Shown one piece after another: positions 8,550-17,984 of a stretch of 64,000 nt of DNA (within the stretch, counting starts at the first letter, position 1; each line of letters begins with the position of its first letter). The stretch comes from Aurantimonas aggregata. Its GTDB lineage: Bacteria; Pseudomonadota; Alphaproteobacteria; Rhizobiales; Rhizobiaceae. The stretch spans positions 1 to 64,000 of the forward strand of contig NZ_JAAAMJ010000005.1 in the NCBI RefSeq assembly GCF_010500835.1, given 5' to 3'. A program made the position numbers and the translations under genes. The notes below the pieces were generated by a model. It saw only the letters and a program-made list of their open reading frames with translations, searched no databases and had not been told where the DNA came from.

Positions 8550-9649
8550 CAGCGCGATCGTCGCTACGCCGGCTGCCGCCTCTGCCCATGTCCCACAAGC
8601 ATCTCGTTCACGGTTCCCGACACGCCATCCTCCACCATCTGGGCTGGGTCGTCGCCGCTCTCTGCCTGCTGCTGCTCTGCGTCATGGCGCTGGCGGTCAG
8701 CATCGGTGCGGTCTCGATCCCCCTCGATGTCGTGTCCGGGGTCGTCGCCAACCGGCTGGTGCCGGATCTCGTCCCGGTCACCTGGTCGGCAGGGCGAGAG
8801 AATATCGTGTGGGAGGTTCGCCTTCCCCGCGTGATTCTCGGCGCGATCATCGGCGCCAGCCTGGCGCTGGTCGGCGCCGCCCTGCAATCGGTCACGCGCA
8901 ACCCGCTGGCCGATCCGCATCTCCTCGGCATCTCGTCAGGCGCCGCGCTCGGCGCGATCATCGTGCTGCTGCACACCGGCCTGTTCCTCGGGCCGGTCAC
9001 GGTACCGCTGTTCGCCTTCGCCGGCGCCCTGGCGACAACCGCGCTGGTCGTGGTCATCGCCAATACCGTCCAGGCGACGAATGCCAGCCGGCTGGTGCTG
9101 ACCGGCGTCGCCGTCTCCTTCATCATAACTTCAGCAGGCAGCCTCGGGATCTTCCTGGGCGATCCCCGTGCCGCACACACGGTGATCTTCTGGATGCTGG
9201 GTGGCCTCGGTCTGGCCCAGTGGTCGCAACTGCCCTACCCGCTTGCCGCGCTCTTCCTCTGCGGTGCCTGGCTCCTGCTGCAGGCGAGCCAGTTCAACGC
9301 GATGACGCTCGGCGACGAATCGGCAACGACGCTCGGCGTTCCGGCGTCACGCTTCCGGATGGTGGTCTTCGTCGTCTGCGCGATACTCACCGGAACGGCC
9401 GTGGCGTTCTCGGGGGTCATCTCCTTCGTCGGGCTGATGATCCCGCATGTCGTACGGATGATCGTCGGCGGGGACTATCGCCGCGTCCTGCCGCTGACGG
9501 CGCTGGTGGGGGCCATCTTCCTGATCCTCGCCGACCTCGTCGCACGCTTGGTCATCCCGCCGCAGGACGTGCCGATCGGCATCATCACGGGCCTTGCCGG
9601 TGGCATCTTCTTCATCGCGCTGATGTGGCGGAACGCCCGGATGGGCTAG
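8546..9649 (+). CDS. btuC: FecCD/BtuC-family ABC transporter permease
   Basis: A 367-residue polytopic inner-membrane protein of the FecCD family with about 10 hydrophobic segments. Diagnostic blocks are WEVRLPRVILGAIIGASLAL (coupling region), NPLADPHLLGISSGAALGA and FVGLMIPHVVRMIVGGDYR. It starts at the ATGA shared with the binding-protein stop. An internal ATG at 8588 is an alternative that would shorten the cytoplasmic N-terminus by 14 residues. It completes the B12 importer and ends 9 bp before the convergent DUF502 gene. Confidence 0.92.
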   Translation: MTARSSLRRLPPLPMSHKHLVHGSRHAILHHLGWVVAALCLLLLCVMALAVSIGAVSIPLDVVSGVVANRLVPDLVPVTWSAGRENIVWEVRLPRVILGAIIGASLALVGAALQSVTRNPLADPHLLGISSGAALGAIIVLLHTGLFLGPVTVPLFAFAGALATTALVVVIANTVQATNASRLVLTGVAVSFIITSAGSLGIFLGDPRAAHTVIFWMLGGLGLAQWSQLPYPLAALFLCGAWLLLQASQFNAMTLGDESATTLGVPASRFRMVVFVVCAILTGTAVAFSGVISFVGLMIPHVVRMIVGGDYRRVLPLTALVGAIFLILADLVARLVIPPQDVPIGIITGLAGGIFFIALMWRNARMG

Positions 9650-9658
9650 CGGTCGATG

Positions 9659-10324
9659 TCAGGGCAGCGTGGCGGGAGCCGCTTGGTTGCCGCTGAACGG
9701 GACCTGGTCCGGTGCCGTCGCACCGGCCGAGACGATGAACTGCATCGCCTCGTCGGCCGTCCAGTCGACATAGGTCAGATCGTCGACCGGCACGATCTCG
9801 ATGAAGCCCGAGGTCGGGTTGGGCGCCGTCGGCACGTACACGGCGGCGAGCAGCCGCTCCGGGTCCCCGGCATCGGCGAAGGTCCGGGTGACGAAGCCGA
9901 GCGTGCGCATGCCGGAATTGGGGAAGCTGATCAGCACGACGCGCTGCATGTTGGCCTCGGTCGACTGGAACACCTCCAGCATCCGGCGGACGGAGCTGTA
10001 GAGACTGCGCACGAAGGGCAGCCGCTCGATCATCCGGTTGACCAAAGAGATGACCTTGCGTCCGATCACGGCCTGGGTCAGCGCGCCGAGGACGTAGAGC
10101 CCGACCAGGACGAGGGTCAGCGCCAGCACCGACTGGAAGACGTCGGCGCGCAGCAGATCGGCAAGCCACGGCGAATAGGATTGCGCCCAGAAGGCAAGCG
10201 CCAGCACCAGCGGCCGCCCGAAGCCGATGAGCGTCGTCAGGACCAGGTTGAGGATCCAGATCGTCACCACGACCGGGATCAGCGTCAGGATGCCGGCAAT
10301 GACGTTGCGCTTGACTGATTCCAC
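9659..10324 (-). CDS. DUF502 family membrane protein
   Basis: A 221-residue protein with two early hydrophobic hairpins (IAGILTLIPVVVTIWILNLV and LALTLVLVGLYVLGAL). The cytoplasmic domain carries the DUF502 signatures IERLPFVRSLYSSVRRMLE and FVTRTFADAG, then VYVPTAPNPTSGFIEIVP. The GTG start at 10324 follows GAGGGA with good spacing and puts the membrane segment at the N-terminus; an upstream extension would be Cys/Arg-rich. The DUF502 function is not established. It is widespread in proteobacteria and usually monocistronic, as here. Confidence 0.88.
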   Translation of the reverse strand: MESVKRNVIAGILTLIPVVVTIWILNLVLTTLIGFGRPLVLALAFWAQSYSPWLADLLRADVFQSVLALTLVLVGLYVLGALTQAVIGRKVISLVNRMIERLPFVRSLYSSVRRMLEVFQSTEANMQRVVLISFPNSGMRTLGFVTRTFADAGDPERLLAAVYVPTAPNPTSGFIEIVPVDDLTYVDWTADEAMQFIVSAGATAPDQVPFSGNQAAPATLP

Positions 10325-10512
10325 CGATGATCCCTCGCGAATTGCCGCAGCACAGCAAAGCCCGGACCGGTGCTCGCCGCAATGCCGCATGAGACGCCAT
10401 CTGGCGACCGACACCGGCTTTCGGCCTTGGTGTGTCCCACTGGACGGCTTCCGAACAGACGCCAGTTCACCATGCGCCGCGTTCGCGGCCGACGTCCGGG
10501 AGGCGAAACGCC

Positions 10513-10812
10513 ATGAACACCGCTAATCTTCAACTTGAAGGGCTCTACACGGCCATGCAGTCGGTCCTCTGCGCGCTGCGGGACAAGGACCTCATCACCG
10601 CCGACGAAATCGACCGGGCGCTGGCCGAAGCCGAAACCGTCGCGGGTACTGATCCGCGGCGTCCGACGGAACTGTCAGGCGCCAATCGCGAGGCCGTACT
10701 GTTTCCGATCCGCTATCTCAGGGTCGCCAACCGGCTCTGCGGCACGGGTCCGCTGCCGACCTTCAGCGAGGTTGCGACGCGGGTCGGGCGAGAGAATCGG
10801 CCGGGCGCCTGA
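10513..10812 (+). CDS. Small hypothetical protein
   Basis: A 99-residue soluble protein. It has an N-terminal helix pair (LYTAMQSVLCALRDKDLITADEIDRALAEAE) and a C-terminal part with RYLRVANRLCG. No signal or membrane segment is visible. ATG 10513 follows GGGAGG at 10498-10503. The acidic helix start resembles regulatory subunits with a D-L-I-T-ADEI turn, but I cannot name a family. It diverges from the DUF502 gene and converges with the flavoprotein gene. Confidence 0.7.
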   Translation: MNTANLQLEGLYTAMQSVLCALRDKDLITADEIDRALAEAETVAGTDPRRPTELSGANREAVLFPIRYLRVANRLCGTGPLPTFSEVATRVGRENRPGA

Positions 10813-10857
10813 CCGGTCGCGAACTGCCAGCCGGGTTCGCCAACGGTGCGGGCCGAC

Positions 10858-11793
10858 CTACTCGTCTTCGGTCGGGTACTCGCAGCGATTGTGGATGTGA
10901 GTCGCCGCGAACGCTGCCTGGCCCATGCCGACGACGATCTGGTCCAGGCCGATGACAACATCGCCGATGGCGTAGAGCCCTTTCACGCTGGTCTGGCAGT
11001 GCTCGTCGACCCACAGCGCCTTGCGCTCGTCGTGGCGGGCGCCGAGCGCCAGGGCGAGTTCCGAGCGGTAACGCAGGCCGAGCGCCGAATAGAGGATGTC
11101 GAAGTGCAACTCCTGCTGCGCCGTCCGCATTGCACCGATCGCGTCGCCCTCGTGGTCGAGCCCGACAACGGGTTCAGGGACGATCGTCACACCTTTCTCG
11201 CGTAGATCCTCTTCCTGGCCGGGCTCCAGGTCCAGCTGCTCGCCCAGCGTCAGCAGCGTGACGTCATCGCTGTAGGTGCGGCGGATGAAGATCGCCTCGC
11301 CGACGCCGCGATCGCCCCGCGCAATGACGGCGACGCGCTTGCCGATGGCCTCGTAGCCGTCGCAGATCGGGCAATAGCGCACGAGACCGCGGCGCACGGC
11401 ATCCGGCACGTCCGGCAGGTCGGGCTCGACATCGACCGCGCCGGTGGCCAGGACGACACGCCGGGCGGCGACCTCGCGGGCTGCTCCGTTCGGCGACTCG
11501 ATCGTCGCGCGGAAGCCGCCCTCCGACTTCCGGACGTCGGTAACGCGACCGGTCTCGGCGACGACGTCGTAGCGGGCGGCATGTTCGCGCTCGCGGGCGA
11601 GGATCTCCTTGCCGGAAATGCCGTGCGAGAAGAACGGGATGTTGTGGCTCTCGGGGATCCAGGCGGCGCGGCTCTCGCCGCCGTCGACGACGAGCACCGA
11701 GCGGCGGAAGCGCTTCAGATAAAGCGCCGCGGTCAGGCCGGCCGGGCCGCCCCCGACGATCAGGCAGTCCACGATGGCGGGATCGTCGCTCAC
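10858..11793 (-). CDS. TrxB-like FAD/NAD(P)-dependent oxidoreductase
   Basis: A 311-residue pyridine-nucleotide-disulphide oxidoreductase of the thioredoxin-reductase fold. The FAD-binding motif is GGGPAGLTAALYL at the N-terminus, the redox CxxC is CPICDG, and GDVVIGLDQIVVGMGQAA is the C-terminal FAD contact. In this subgroup the NADP region is a variant: VAVIARGDRGVGEA replaces the usual GGGDSAVEEA, so the electron donor may differ. The GTG start at 11793 follows AGAGG; a longer form would add 26 unneeded residues. The partner protein is unknown; there is no thioredoxin gene nearby. Confidence 0.88.
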   Translation of the reverse strand: MSDDPAIVDCLIVGGGPAGLTAALYLKRFRRSVLVVDGGESRAAWIPESHNIPFFSHGISGKEILAREREHAARYDVVAETGRVTDVRKSEGGFRATIESPNGAAREVAARRVVLATGAVDVEPDLPDVPDAVRRGLVRYCPICDGYEAIGKRVAVIARGDRGVGEAIFIRRTYSDDVTLLTLGEQLDLEPGQEEDLREKGVTIVPEPVVGLDHEGDAIGAMRTAQQELHFDILYSALGLRYRSELALALGARHDERKALWVDEHCQTSVKGLYAIGDVVIGLDQIVVGMGQAAFAATHIHNRCEYPTEDE

Positions 11794-12043
11794 GAGGCCT
11801 CTTTCAGCAAACGCCGGTTTCGCGGGGTGCGCGCCGGTCGATGGGTGCGAGATAGGGGTGCGACGAAACAATGTCGATCTGCCGGGACGGAAAGTCGATT
11901 ACCAGCGACCAGGCATTGTGGGATGGACAAGCACCATGCGCCCGTCGATTGCCACCGGCGCGCTTCAGCGCGTTTGGCTCGACATTCCGCGTGTCGGTCC
12001 TGACCGTCCCATCGCCGTTCGCTCGTTGGTCCGCGAGGGCGCG

Positions 12044-13267
12044 TCAGAGGGCGACGAAACCGGCAACGCCCGCCGCGATGACCACCGCCCAGGCTGGCAC
12101 CCGCCATGACGCCAGCAGCACGAACGCGACCGCGGCGATCGCCATCGTGCCCTTCGAGGTGACGCCCTCGGTGAAGACCGGGTCGTAGAGCGCGGCTGCG
12201 AGCAGCCCGACCACCGCCGCGTTCACTCCGGCCAGCGCCCGCTGCGACAGCGGTGCGCGCCGCAGCCGCTCCCAGAACCGCAGGGCGCCGACGATCAGCA
12301 GCGCCGACGGCAGGAAGATGGCGACGAGCGCGATGGCCGCGCCGGCGATTCCCGTCGGCGGCGCGTTCATGACTGCCCCGAGATAGGCCGCAAAGGAGAA
12401 CAACGGGCCCGGCACCGCCTGCGCCGCGCCGTAGCCGGCGAGGAATGCGTCGCGGCTGACGAGGCCGGGATCGACGACTTCCGCCTGCAGCAGCGGCAGG
12501 ACCACGTGGCCGCCGCCGAACACCAGCGCGCCGGCGCGGTAGAACCCGTCGAAAAGCGTCACGGCAGCGCTGCCGGTCGTCGCCGAGAGGACCGGCAGCA
12601 GAACGAGAAGCGCGGCGAACATCGCCAGAGCGCCGAACGCGGCGGCGCGGCTCACAGGCACTTCCAACCCGCCCGAATCCGACGTTCCCGGTGCAACGCC
12701 GCGCAGCCAAGCCAATCCGAGCACGGCGCCGAGGGCGATGACGAGCACTTGGCCCCCTGCGGACGGGATCAGCAGCGCCAGCACCATGCCGGCGACGGCG
12801 ATGGCGGCGCGCTCGCGATCCGGCGTCAGGGTCCGCGCCATGCCCAGCACGGCGTGCGCCACGACGGCGACGGCGGCGGCCTTCAAGCCTTCGATCCAGC
12901 CCGAACCGCCATCCGCGCCGAGCGCCGAGGCGCCGTAGGCGAAGGCGACGAGCAGGATGGCCGATGGGAGCGTGAAGGCCGTCCAGGCAGCCAGGAGGCC
13001 GAGGTAGCCCGCTCGCTGCAACCCGATCGCCATGCCCACCTGGCTCGACGCCGGCCCCGGCAGGAACTGACAGAGCGCGACGAGATCGGCATAGGCCCGG
13101 TCGCCGAGCCATTGCCGGCGCACCACGAAGGCCTCGCGAAAATAGCCGATATGGGCGACCGGCCCGCCGAACGAGGTGAACCCCAGCACGAGGAAGACGC
13201 GAAAGACCTCGAGGGGCGAACCCGGACGACCTTGTCCGACGGCAGCGGCACGGTCGCTGGCACTCAT
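12044..13267 (-). CDS. chrA: Chromate transporter, ChrA family
   Basis: A 407-residue two-domain CHR protein. Each half carries the family signature: FTSFGGPVAHIGYFR and CQFLPGPASSQVGMAIG in the first, GALVFGGGHVVLPLL and YGAAQAVPGPLFSFAAYLG in the second. Many hydrophobic segments indicate an inner-membrane exporter. ChrA members export chromate by proton exchange, but many homologues have unproven substrates. Start ATG 13267 is chosen because upstream codons are Arg/Cys-rich. The ribosome site is weak, so ATG 13276 is possible. No chrB regulator is adjacent. Confidence 0.9.
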   Translation of the reverse strand: MSASDRAAAVGQGRPGSPLEVFRVFLVLGFTSFGGPVAHIGYFREAFVVRRQWLGDRAYADLVALCQFLPGPASSQVGMAIGLQRAGYLGLLAAWTAFTLPSAILLVAFAYGASALGADGGSGWIEGLKAAAVAVVAHAVLGMARTLTPDRERAAIAVAGMVLALLIPSAGGQVLVIALGAVLGLAWLRGVAPGTSDSGGLEVPVSRAAAFGALAMFAALLVLLPVLSATTGSAAVTLFDGFYRAGALVFGGGHVVLPLLQAEVVDPGLVSRDAFLAGYGAAQAVPGPLFSFAAYLGAVMNAPPTGIAGAAIALVAIFLPSALLIVGALRFWERLRRAPLSQRALAGVNAAVVGLLAAALYDPVFTEGVTSKGTMAIAAVAFVLLASWRVPAWAVVIAAGVAGFVAL

Positions 13268-13457
13268 GACCCGCATGCTCGGGTCAGCTCGCGCCGATTC
13301 CAAACGATCGATCCACCTGCCGTCATGATCACTCCCTCGCCTCGCCAGCACAAAAGCCGAGCACTTCCGTCGACGCAAGAGCGCGGACGGGTTGCTTGTA
13401 AGCGTCGCGGGAAGACGGCAGCATGACGATCTCCATAACCGGGATCGAGACCGGCCC

Positions 13458-13883
13458 ATGAAGCGCACCCTTCTGCCTCTGATCGTCCTTCTCGCCTGGA
13501 CCGCATCGGCCGAGGCAAGGTCCCGGGCCGCCGACTATCTGGTCGCCGAGCAGATTGCCGAAGCCTGCAATGGCGGCCGTGGCACGATCGAGCCCGCCGG
13601 CGTCATCGAGCGTGACCTCACCGGAGACGGCGCGGCGGACCTAATCATCGCGCACGAGGCGATCGCCTGCACCGGCGGCGGCCATACCGGGCGCAGCCTG
13701 TTCTGCGGGATGCAGGTCTGTTCGGTGCATTTCTACGTCCGGCGCGGGCCGCTGCTCCAGCCCGTGCTGGAGATGCTGGGCGGCGGCGTCGCCGTCGGCC
13801 CGGGCGACGTGCCCGACATCTCGATGTACGCCCATGGCGGCAGCGAAGGCTCCGTACGGTGGAACGGCCGGACCTTCGACTAG
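13458..13883 (+). CDS. Exported hypothetical protein
   Basis: A 141-residue periplasmic protein. It has a classical signal peptide (RTLLPLIVLLAWTASAEA), then a small domain with four Cys residues (EACNGG, IACTGGG, LFCGMQVCSV), likely two disulphides. The stretch RDLTGDGAADLIIAHEA resembles the D-x-D-x-D-G calcium-loop of FG-GAP/EF-hand-like repeats. The family is not recognised. ATG 13458 lies directly upstream of the signal sequence. The gene diverges from chrA and precedes the deacetylase gene. Confidence 0.75.
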   Translation: MKRTLLPLIVLLAWTASAEARSRAADYLVAEQIAEACNGGRGTIEPAGVIERDLTGDGAADLIIAHEAIACTGGGHTGRSLFCGMQVCSVHFYVRRGPLLQPVLEMLGGGVAVGPGDVPDISMYAHGGSEGSVRWNGRTFD

Positions 13884-14068
13884 CGCCCATCGACGCAGGT
13901 CAGCGCTGCCGATGGCATCCCTCGCCGCTTGCCTGCCGGCCGGATCGGCTTGCCATGGATGGGCGACTCAACGACCGTATGGCGGCAAGACATTCGCGCT
14001 GGTCATCAGCGGCCGGCGGCCGTCGCGACCGGCGGTCCCGTCATCGGTATCCGCAAAGGCTGACCCGC

Positions 14069-15115
14069 ATGCGCCTGTTCTTTTCGCCCGAGCAGCTCGC
14101 TCATCGCCCCACCCAATACGGCGTTCATGGAAAGCTGATCAAACCGCTGGAGAACCCCGAGCGCGGCGAGACGCTGATCGCTTCGCTGGCCGAACTCGGC
14201 CTCGTGGCAGAATTGCCGGCACCGATCGCGCGCGAGACCGTGACCGGTGTCCATGCCGACCACTATGTCGAATTCCTCGAATCGGCCTTCGAGCGGTTCC
14301 AGGCACTGCCGAATGCCGGGCCGGAAGTCCTGCCGAACGTCCACCCGTTCTATTCCGGCGCGACGCAGCTCGGTGCCCGGCCGCGGCCCCGCACGACGGG
14401 GATACTCGGCCAGGCCGGCTGGTACATCGGCGACCTCTCCTGCGCGATGACGGCGGGCACGTTCGGCGCGGCGCTCGCATCGGCAGCTTCCGCGGCGTCG
14501 GCGGCGCAGGCGGTGCTGGACGGTGAGACATCGGCCTTCGCGCTCAGCCGGCCGCCCGGTCACCACGCCTATCCGGACCGGGCCAACGGCTTCTGCTTTC
14601 TGAACAATGCCGCGATCGCCGCACAGCTTCTGCGCCAGCGCTATGCCCGCGTCGCCATCATCGACTTCGATACCCATCACGGCGACGGCACACAGGCGAT
14701 CTTCTACGACCGCGATGACGTTTTCGTCGGCTCGACCCACACCGATCCGTCGGCCTACTACCCGCATTTCTTCGGCTACGCGGAAGAGCGCGGCGTCGGC
14801 GCAGGCGAAGGCTTCAACCTCAACCTGCCGCTGGGGCCTGGTTCAGGCGACGACGCCTTCGTTGCGGCGGTCGAGAAGCTCGCGGAAGCCGCCGAACGAT
14901 TTGGCGCCGAGGCGTTAGTGCTCTCCGCCGGCTGGGACGCGCATCGCGACGACCCGCTGTCGAAGCTCGACGTCACCACGGCCGCCTACCCGCGCGTCGG
15001 GAAACTGCTGGCGAACATGAAATTGCCGACGGTGATCGTGCAGGAAGGCGGCTATTCGCTGGCGGCGGTCGCCGAGGCTGCGCCGGCGTTCGTCGCGGCG
15101 TTCCAGGAGGGCTAG
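14069..15115 (+). CDS. Histone-deacetylase-family / acetylpolyamine amidohydrolase
   Basis: A 348-residue zinc hydrolase of the HDAC superfamily, class II-like bacterial branch. Visible catalytic elements are SRPPGHHA (His165-His166 charge relay), DFDTHHGDGT with zinc ligands Asp201 and His203, and the third ligand Asp290 in SAGWDAH. The transition-state Tyr is in EGGYS. NGFCFLNN is the usual loop. Known members remove acetyl groups from polyamines or small amides. The start ATG 14069 (MRLFFSPEQLAH) matches the family N-terminus. The substrate is unproven. Confidence 0.92.
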   Translation: MRLFFSPEQLAHRPTQYGVHGKLIKPLENPERGETLIASLAELGLVAELPAPIARETVTGVHADHYVEFLESAFERFQALPNAGPEVLPNVHPFYSGATQLGARPRPRTTGILGQAGWYIGDLSCAMTAGTFGAALASAASAASAAQAVLDGETSAFALSRPPGHHAYPDRANGFCFLNNAAIAAQLLRQRYARVAIIDFDTHHGDGTQAIFYDRDDVFVGSTHTDPSAYYPHFFGYAEERGVGAGEGFNLNLPLGPGSGDDAFVAAVEKLAEAAERFGAEALVLSAGWDAHRDDPLSKLDVTTAAYPRVGKLLANMKLPTVIVQEGGYSLAAVAEAAPAFVAAFQEG

Positions 15116-15191
15116 GAAGCGCCCGTGACGCAACCTGCCGGCGTGCCGAGGGTAACGGGGGAGCGGCGGCTTTCGCCCCTCCCCGCACATC

Positions 15192-15599
15192 TCAGCCCTG
15201 GTCGGGCTCGAAGTCCATCGCCACGCCGTTGATGCAGTAGCGCAGACCCGTCGGCGGCGGGCCGTCGGGAAAGACGTGGCCCAGGTGGCTGCCGCAGCGG
15301 CTGCAATGGCATTCGGTGCGGACCATGCCGTGGCTGCGGTCCTCGGTGGTCTCGACGGCGCCGTCGACCGGCGTGTCGAAGCTCGGCCAGCCGGTGCCGC
15401 TCTCGAACTTGCGACCCCCGACAAAGAGCGGCTGGCCGCAACCGGCGCAGGTGAACATGCCCGGACGTTTCTCGTGCAGCAGCGCGCAAGACCCCGGGCG
15501 CTCGGTGCCGTGGCCGCGCATCACGGCATACTGCTCGGGCGTCAGTGCGGCACGCCACTCGGCGTCGGTGCGGGTGAAGGGGTAGGTCTTGGCATCCAT
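15192..15599 (-). CDS. msrB: Peptide-methionine (R)-S-oxide reductase
   Basis: A 135-residue MsrB. Structural zinc ligands are Cys51/Cys54 (CAGC) and Cys99/Cys102 (CSRC); the catalytic Cys122 lies in RYCING, where most MsrBs have RYCIN(S). GTGWPSF and GHVFPDGP are hallmark motifs. It reduces the R-epimer of methionine sulphoxide in proteins using thioredoxin. There is no signal peptide, so it is cytoplasmic. The start at 15599 ([11 protein letters not shown]) is the conserved family start; the open frame extends upstream without selected codons. Confidence 0.95.
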   Translation of the reverse strand: MDAKTYPFTRTDAEWRAALTPEQYAVMRGHGTERPGSCALLHEKRPGMFTCAGCGQPLFVGGRKFESGTGWPSFDTPVDGAVETTEDRSHGMVRTECHCSRCGSHLGHVFPDGPPPTGLRYCINGVAMDFEPDQG

Positions 15600-15775
15600 G
15601 CTCGGCTCCTGGCTGGAACACCCACACCCTGGCGGCGCGGTGGAAAGACGGTCGGCACGCGGCTCGCTGGAGGCAGGGCGCGCCGATGTCGCGGCGAAGG
15701 GCCGCTTGGCGCTCATATAGGCAGGCACCTCGCCCGGCGCGAGGCCGGGGATCGCTCGGACTATCCCGCTACCGG

Positions 15776-16423
15776 TCAGCGCTGCGCGGGTGCGAGGAGC
15801 GCTTCGGTGTCCTTCCGCAAGACACCGGCGTCCCCCATTTCCCGCCACGCGCGATCCAGCGACCCCTCGAGGTCGATGGCGCGGCAGGCATCCTCGACGA
15901 CGACCACCTCGAACCCGGCGGCGCGCCCGTCGAGCGCCGTCCAGGCAACGCAGAAATCGGTGGCGAGGCCGGCGACGAAGATCCGCGCGATGCCGCGCTC
16001 GCGCAGATAGCCGGCAAGGCCGGTCGGCGTCAGGCGATCCGCCTCCTGGAAGGCCGAGTAGCTGTCGACGCCGGCATGATGCCCCTTGCGCAGGATCATC
16101 TGCGCATCCGGAAGGACAAGTTCCGGGTGAAGCGCCGCGCCGCTCGTGTCCCTGACGCAATGGTCCGGCCACAGGACCTGTTGCCCGTAATGAAGGTCGA
16201 TCGTCTCGAACGGATCTCTGGAATGCGTGGACGCGAACGAGGCGTGGCCCGGCGTATGCCAGTCCTGCGTCGCCACCACGACAGGAAACAACGGTGCCAG
16301 CGCGTTAATCAGCGGCACCACGGCATCCCCGTCCGGCACCGCAAGCGCGCCGCCGGCACAGAAATCGTTCTGGACGTCGACGACGAGCAGGGCGTCGTCA
16401 GCTTTGATGTCGAGTCTCGCCAT
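15776..16423 (-). CDS. pncA: Nicotinamidase
   Basis: A 215-residue cysteine hydrolase of the PncA family that converts nicotinamide to nicotinate for NAD salvage. The catalytic triad is visible as Asp16 (VVDVQNDF), Lys113 (RKGHH) and Cys158 (ATDFCV). The metal site is Asp54/His56/His60 in [14 protein letters not shown] 16423 opens with [16 protein letters not shown], the expected N-terminus. It is monocistronic between the msrB gene and an exported hypothetical protein, all on the minus strand. Confidence 0.95.
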   Translation of the reverse strand: MARLDIKADDALLVVDVQNDFCAGGALAVPDGDAVVPLINALAPLFPVVVATQDWHTPGHASFASTHSRDPFETIDLHYGQQVLWPDHCVRDTSGAALHPELVLPDAQMILRKGHHAGVDSYSAFQEADRLTPTGLAGYLRERGIARIFVAGLATDFCVAWTALDGRAAGFEVVVVEDACRAIDLEGSLDRAWREMGDAGVLRKDTEALLAPAQR

Positions 16424-16508
16424 AGCGCCACGATGGCACCGATCGCGCCATGGAGAAAGCACGCGTAGCAGACGCCGGGCCGAACATTCCGCCCGGCGTC
16501 CCTTGATG

Positions 16509-16859
16509 TCAGTCGAACGAAACGTCCGCCCGAAGATCGGGCACCGGGCGGTGTGTTACCTCGACGCGATCGCCGGTCCGGGCGATGACGACGTCGTTCG
16601 TGTGCTCGCCAAGCGAGGCCGGCACCGCGATCGTCACGCTCTGCCCGTCGGCCAAAGTGGAGACGACACGGATCGGCTCGCCGCTCTCTCCATGGGCAAT
16701 CGTCGCGACGACACGGAAGCCGTCGGGCTCGACCGTGTAATAGGCAGCGCCGATTACGCCGCCAACGGCGATGCCGGTGCCGGCAAGCGGCTTGAGTTCG
16801 CCGGCGCCGGCGCTGGTCGCGACGATGGTCGCCAGGACTGCTGCAAGAATGGTCTTCAT
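16509..16859 (-). CDS. Exported hypothetical protein
   Basis: A 116-residue protein with a clear signal peptide (LAAVLATIVATSAGAG) and a small beta-rich mature part (YYTVEPDGFRVVATIAHGE, VTIAVPASLGEH). No cysteines are obvious in the mature chain. It looks like a small periplasmic domain but no family was recognised. ATG 16859 begins the signal. A Cys-rich upstream extension in frame is unlikely to be coding. Confidence 0.75.
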   Translation of the reverse strand: MKTILAAVLATIVATSAGAGELKPLAGTGIAVGGVIGAAYYTVEPDGFRVVATIAHGESGEPIRVVSTLADGQSVTIAVPASLGEHTNDVVIARTGDRVEVTHRPVPDLRADVSFD

Positions 16860-17056
16860 GGTGTGGTTCCTAAGATCCTGCGTGGACCTCCCGCAGCACA
16901 AGCTATGTCCGATTGCTGCACTGCACAACGACATGGCAGCCATGAGGATTTGCCGGCACGGAATTCCGGACCGCTTGCCGAGGAATATCGGCGCCGAACA
17001 TCTCGACAGGCACCGCCGACACCGGGCGATCCGAAGTTCTCCAGCATCGAGGGTGA

Positions 17057-17269
17057 CGCCTGCGACCCCGGCCTTTTCGCGGCCGCCGCTTTAACCTCGG
17101 GTTCTTTCCGCGCTCGAAGACGCAGCAGGAAGCGTGGAGGAACGTCCGCGAGATCCGGCTGCTCGACCCGACTAAGATGGCGACGCTGTTCCCGGACGCC
17201 GACCTTCGGATCGACAAGGTGGCGGGACTCTCCAAGTCTGTTATGGTTGTCGGGCGACCGGCTATGTAA
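17057..17269 (+). pseudogene. Remnant of a class-I SAM-dependent methyltransferase (C-terminus)
   Basis: An open stretch without a usable start encodes RRFNLGFFPRSKTQQEAW, then NVREIRLLDPTKMATLFPDA and DLRIDKVAGLSKSVMVV, ending at TAA 17267-17269. The pattern 'V-x-IRLL-x(3)-M-x-x-LFPDA-x-(I/L)-x-x-x-K-x-x-GL-x-KS' is the C-terminal end of many small SAM methyltransferases from polysaccharide loci. The AdoMet-binding N-terminal part is missing: a stop occurs at 17054-17056 and nothing upstream resembles it. I interpret it as a truncated gene left after a deletion or insertion. Confidence 0.45.
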
Positions 17270-17380
17270 AGGCTAACGACCTCCTGCCGGTATTTGGGAA
17301 CCGACTGCTGCATAGCGATCCATCGGGAACGGATGCGGCATCCCGCTCCTTATCACCAGATGCCAGTACCGGAGAACATC

Positions 17381-17749
17381 ATGAGCGCGTCTAAGCGTCA
17401 GCTAAACCGACTGCTCGGGACGAGCTTTGCCATGCTGCTTGCCACGACTCTCGGCGGTCTCGCCCAGGTGGCTGAGCGTGGCGCAGACGTCGAAAACCCT
17501 GCGGGACTTGTTGAGGTGTCGCTCGGCGACTGGGGCGTGAAGACGGCGCTGGCCAAAGATCTCTCCGTGGGCATCGCCGATGTCCCGCTCACCGTCGCAG
17601 TGCCGGCGGCCCTGGCTGCCGACGTATGCCCGGTCTCCGGCGAGGATCTCGAGCAGCAGGAAGTGATCAGCCCGACGCGGACCTGTGCGGCAAAAAGCCT
17701 GACGGACGGCCTGCGCGACGAAGTGCGGAAACAGGTCCAGCCCCAGTAG
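17381..17749 (+). CDS. Exported hypothetical protein
   Basis: A 122-residue protein. The basic n-region (KRQLNRLLG) and hydrophobic core (TSFAMLLATTLGGLAQ) form a signal or N-terminal anchor. The mature part has two Cys (ADVCPVS and RTCAAKS) about 20 residues apart, plausible for one disulphide. ATG 17381 follows GGAG (17371-17374). It is not assigned to a family. It is one of a run of small secreted proteins on this strand (17.4-19.8 kb). Confidence 0.65.
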   Translation: MSASKRQLNRLLGTSFAMLLATTLGGLAQVAERGADVENPAGLVEVSLGDWGVKTALAKDLSVGIADVPLTVAVPAALAADVCPVSGEDLEQQEVISPTRTCAAKSLTDGLRDEVRKQVQPQ

Positions 17750-17984
17750 CAGGGTGCTCAGTGGCCCACACACGCTGCCTGCAGCGGACGGCCCGCGCAA
17801 CCCATGCGCCACACCTTCGCCTGAATCCTCGCCTCTGAGGCTTGTTTCGCGCGCGATAGTCCCGCAACGGAACGCGCTGGCCTTCTGTGGACTTTCTTCT
17901 GCACCGGCGAATGCCGGCGGGCCCTAATTTTCGCCTCGGCGTGAGACCAGACCTTTCCGGCGCGACCTGTCGCGCGGAGGGCAC

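Noticed and set aside
10819-10840. GCGAAC/GTTCGC inverted repeat between convergent genes
   Set aside because: A 6-bp stem with a 10-nt loop and no T-run is too weak to call a terminator.
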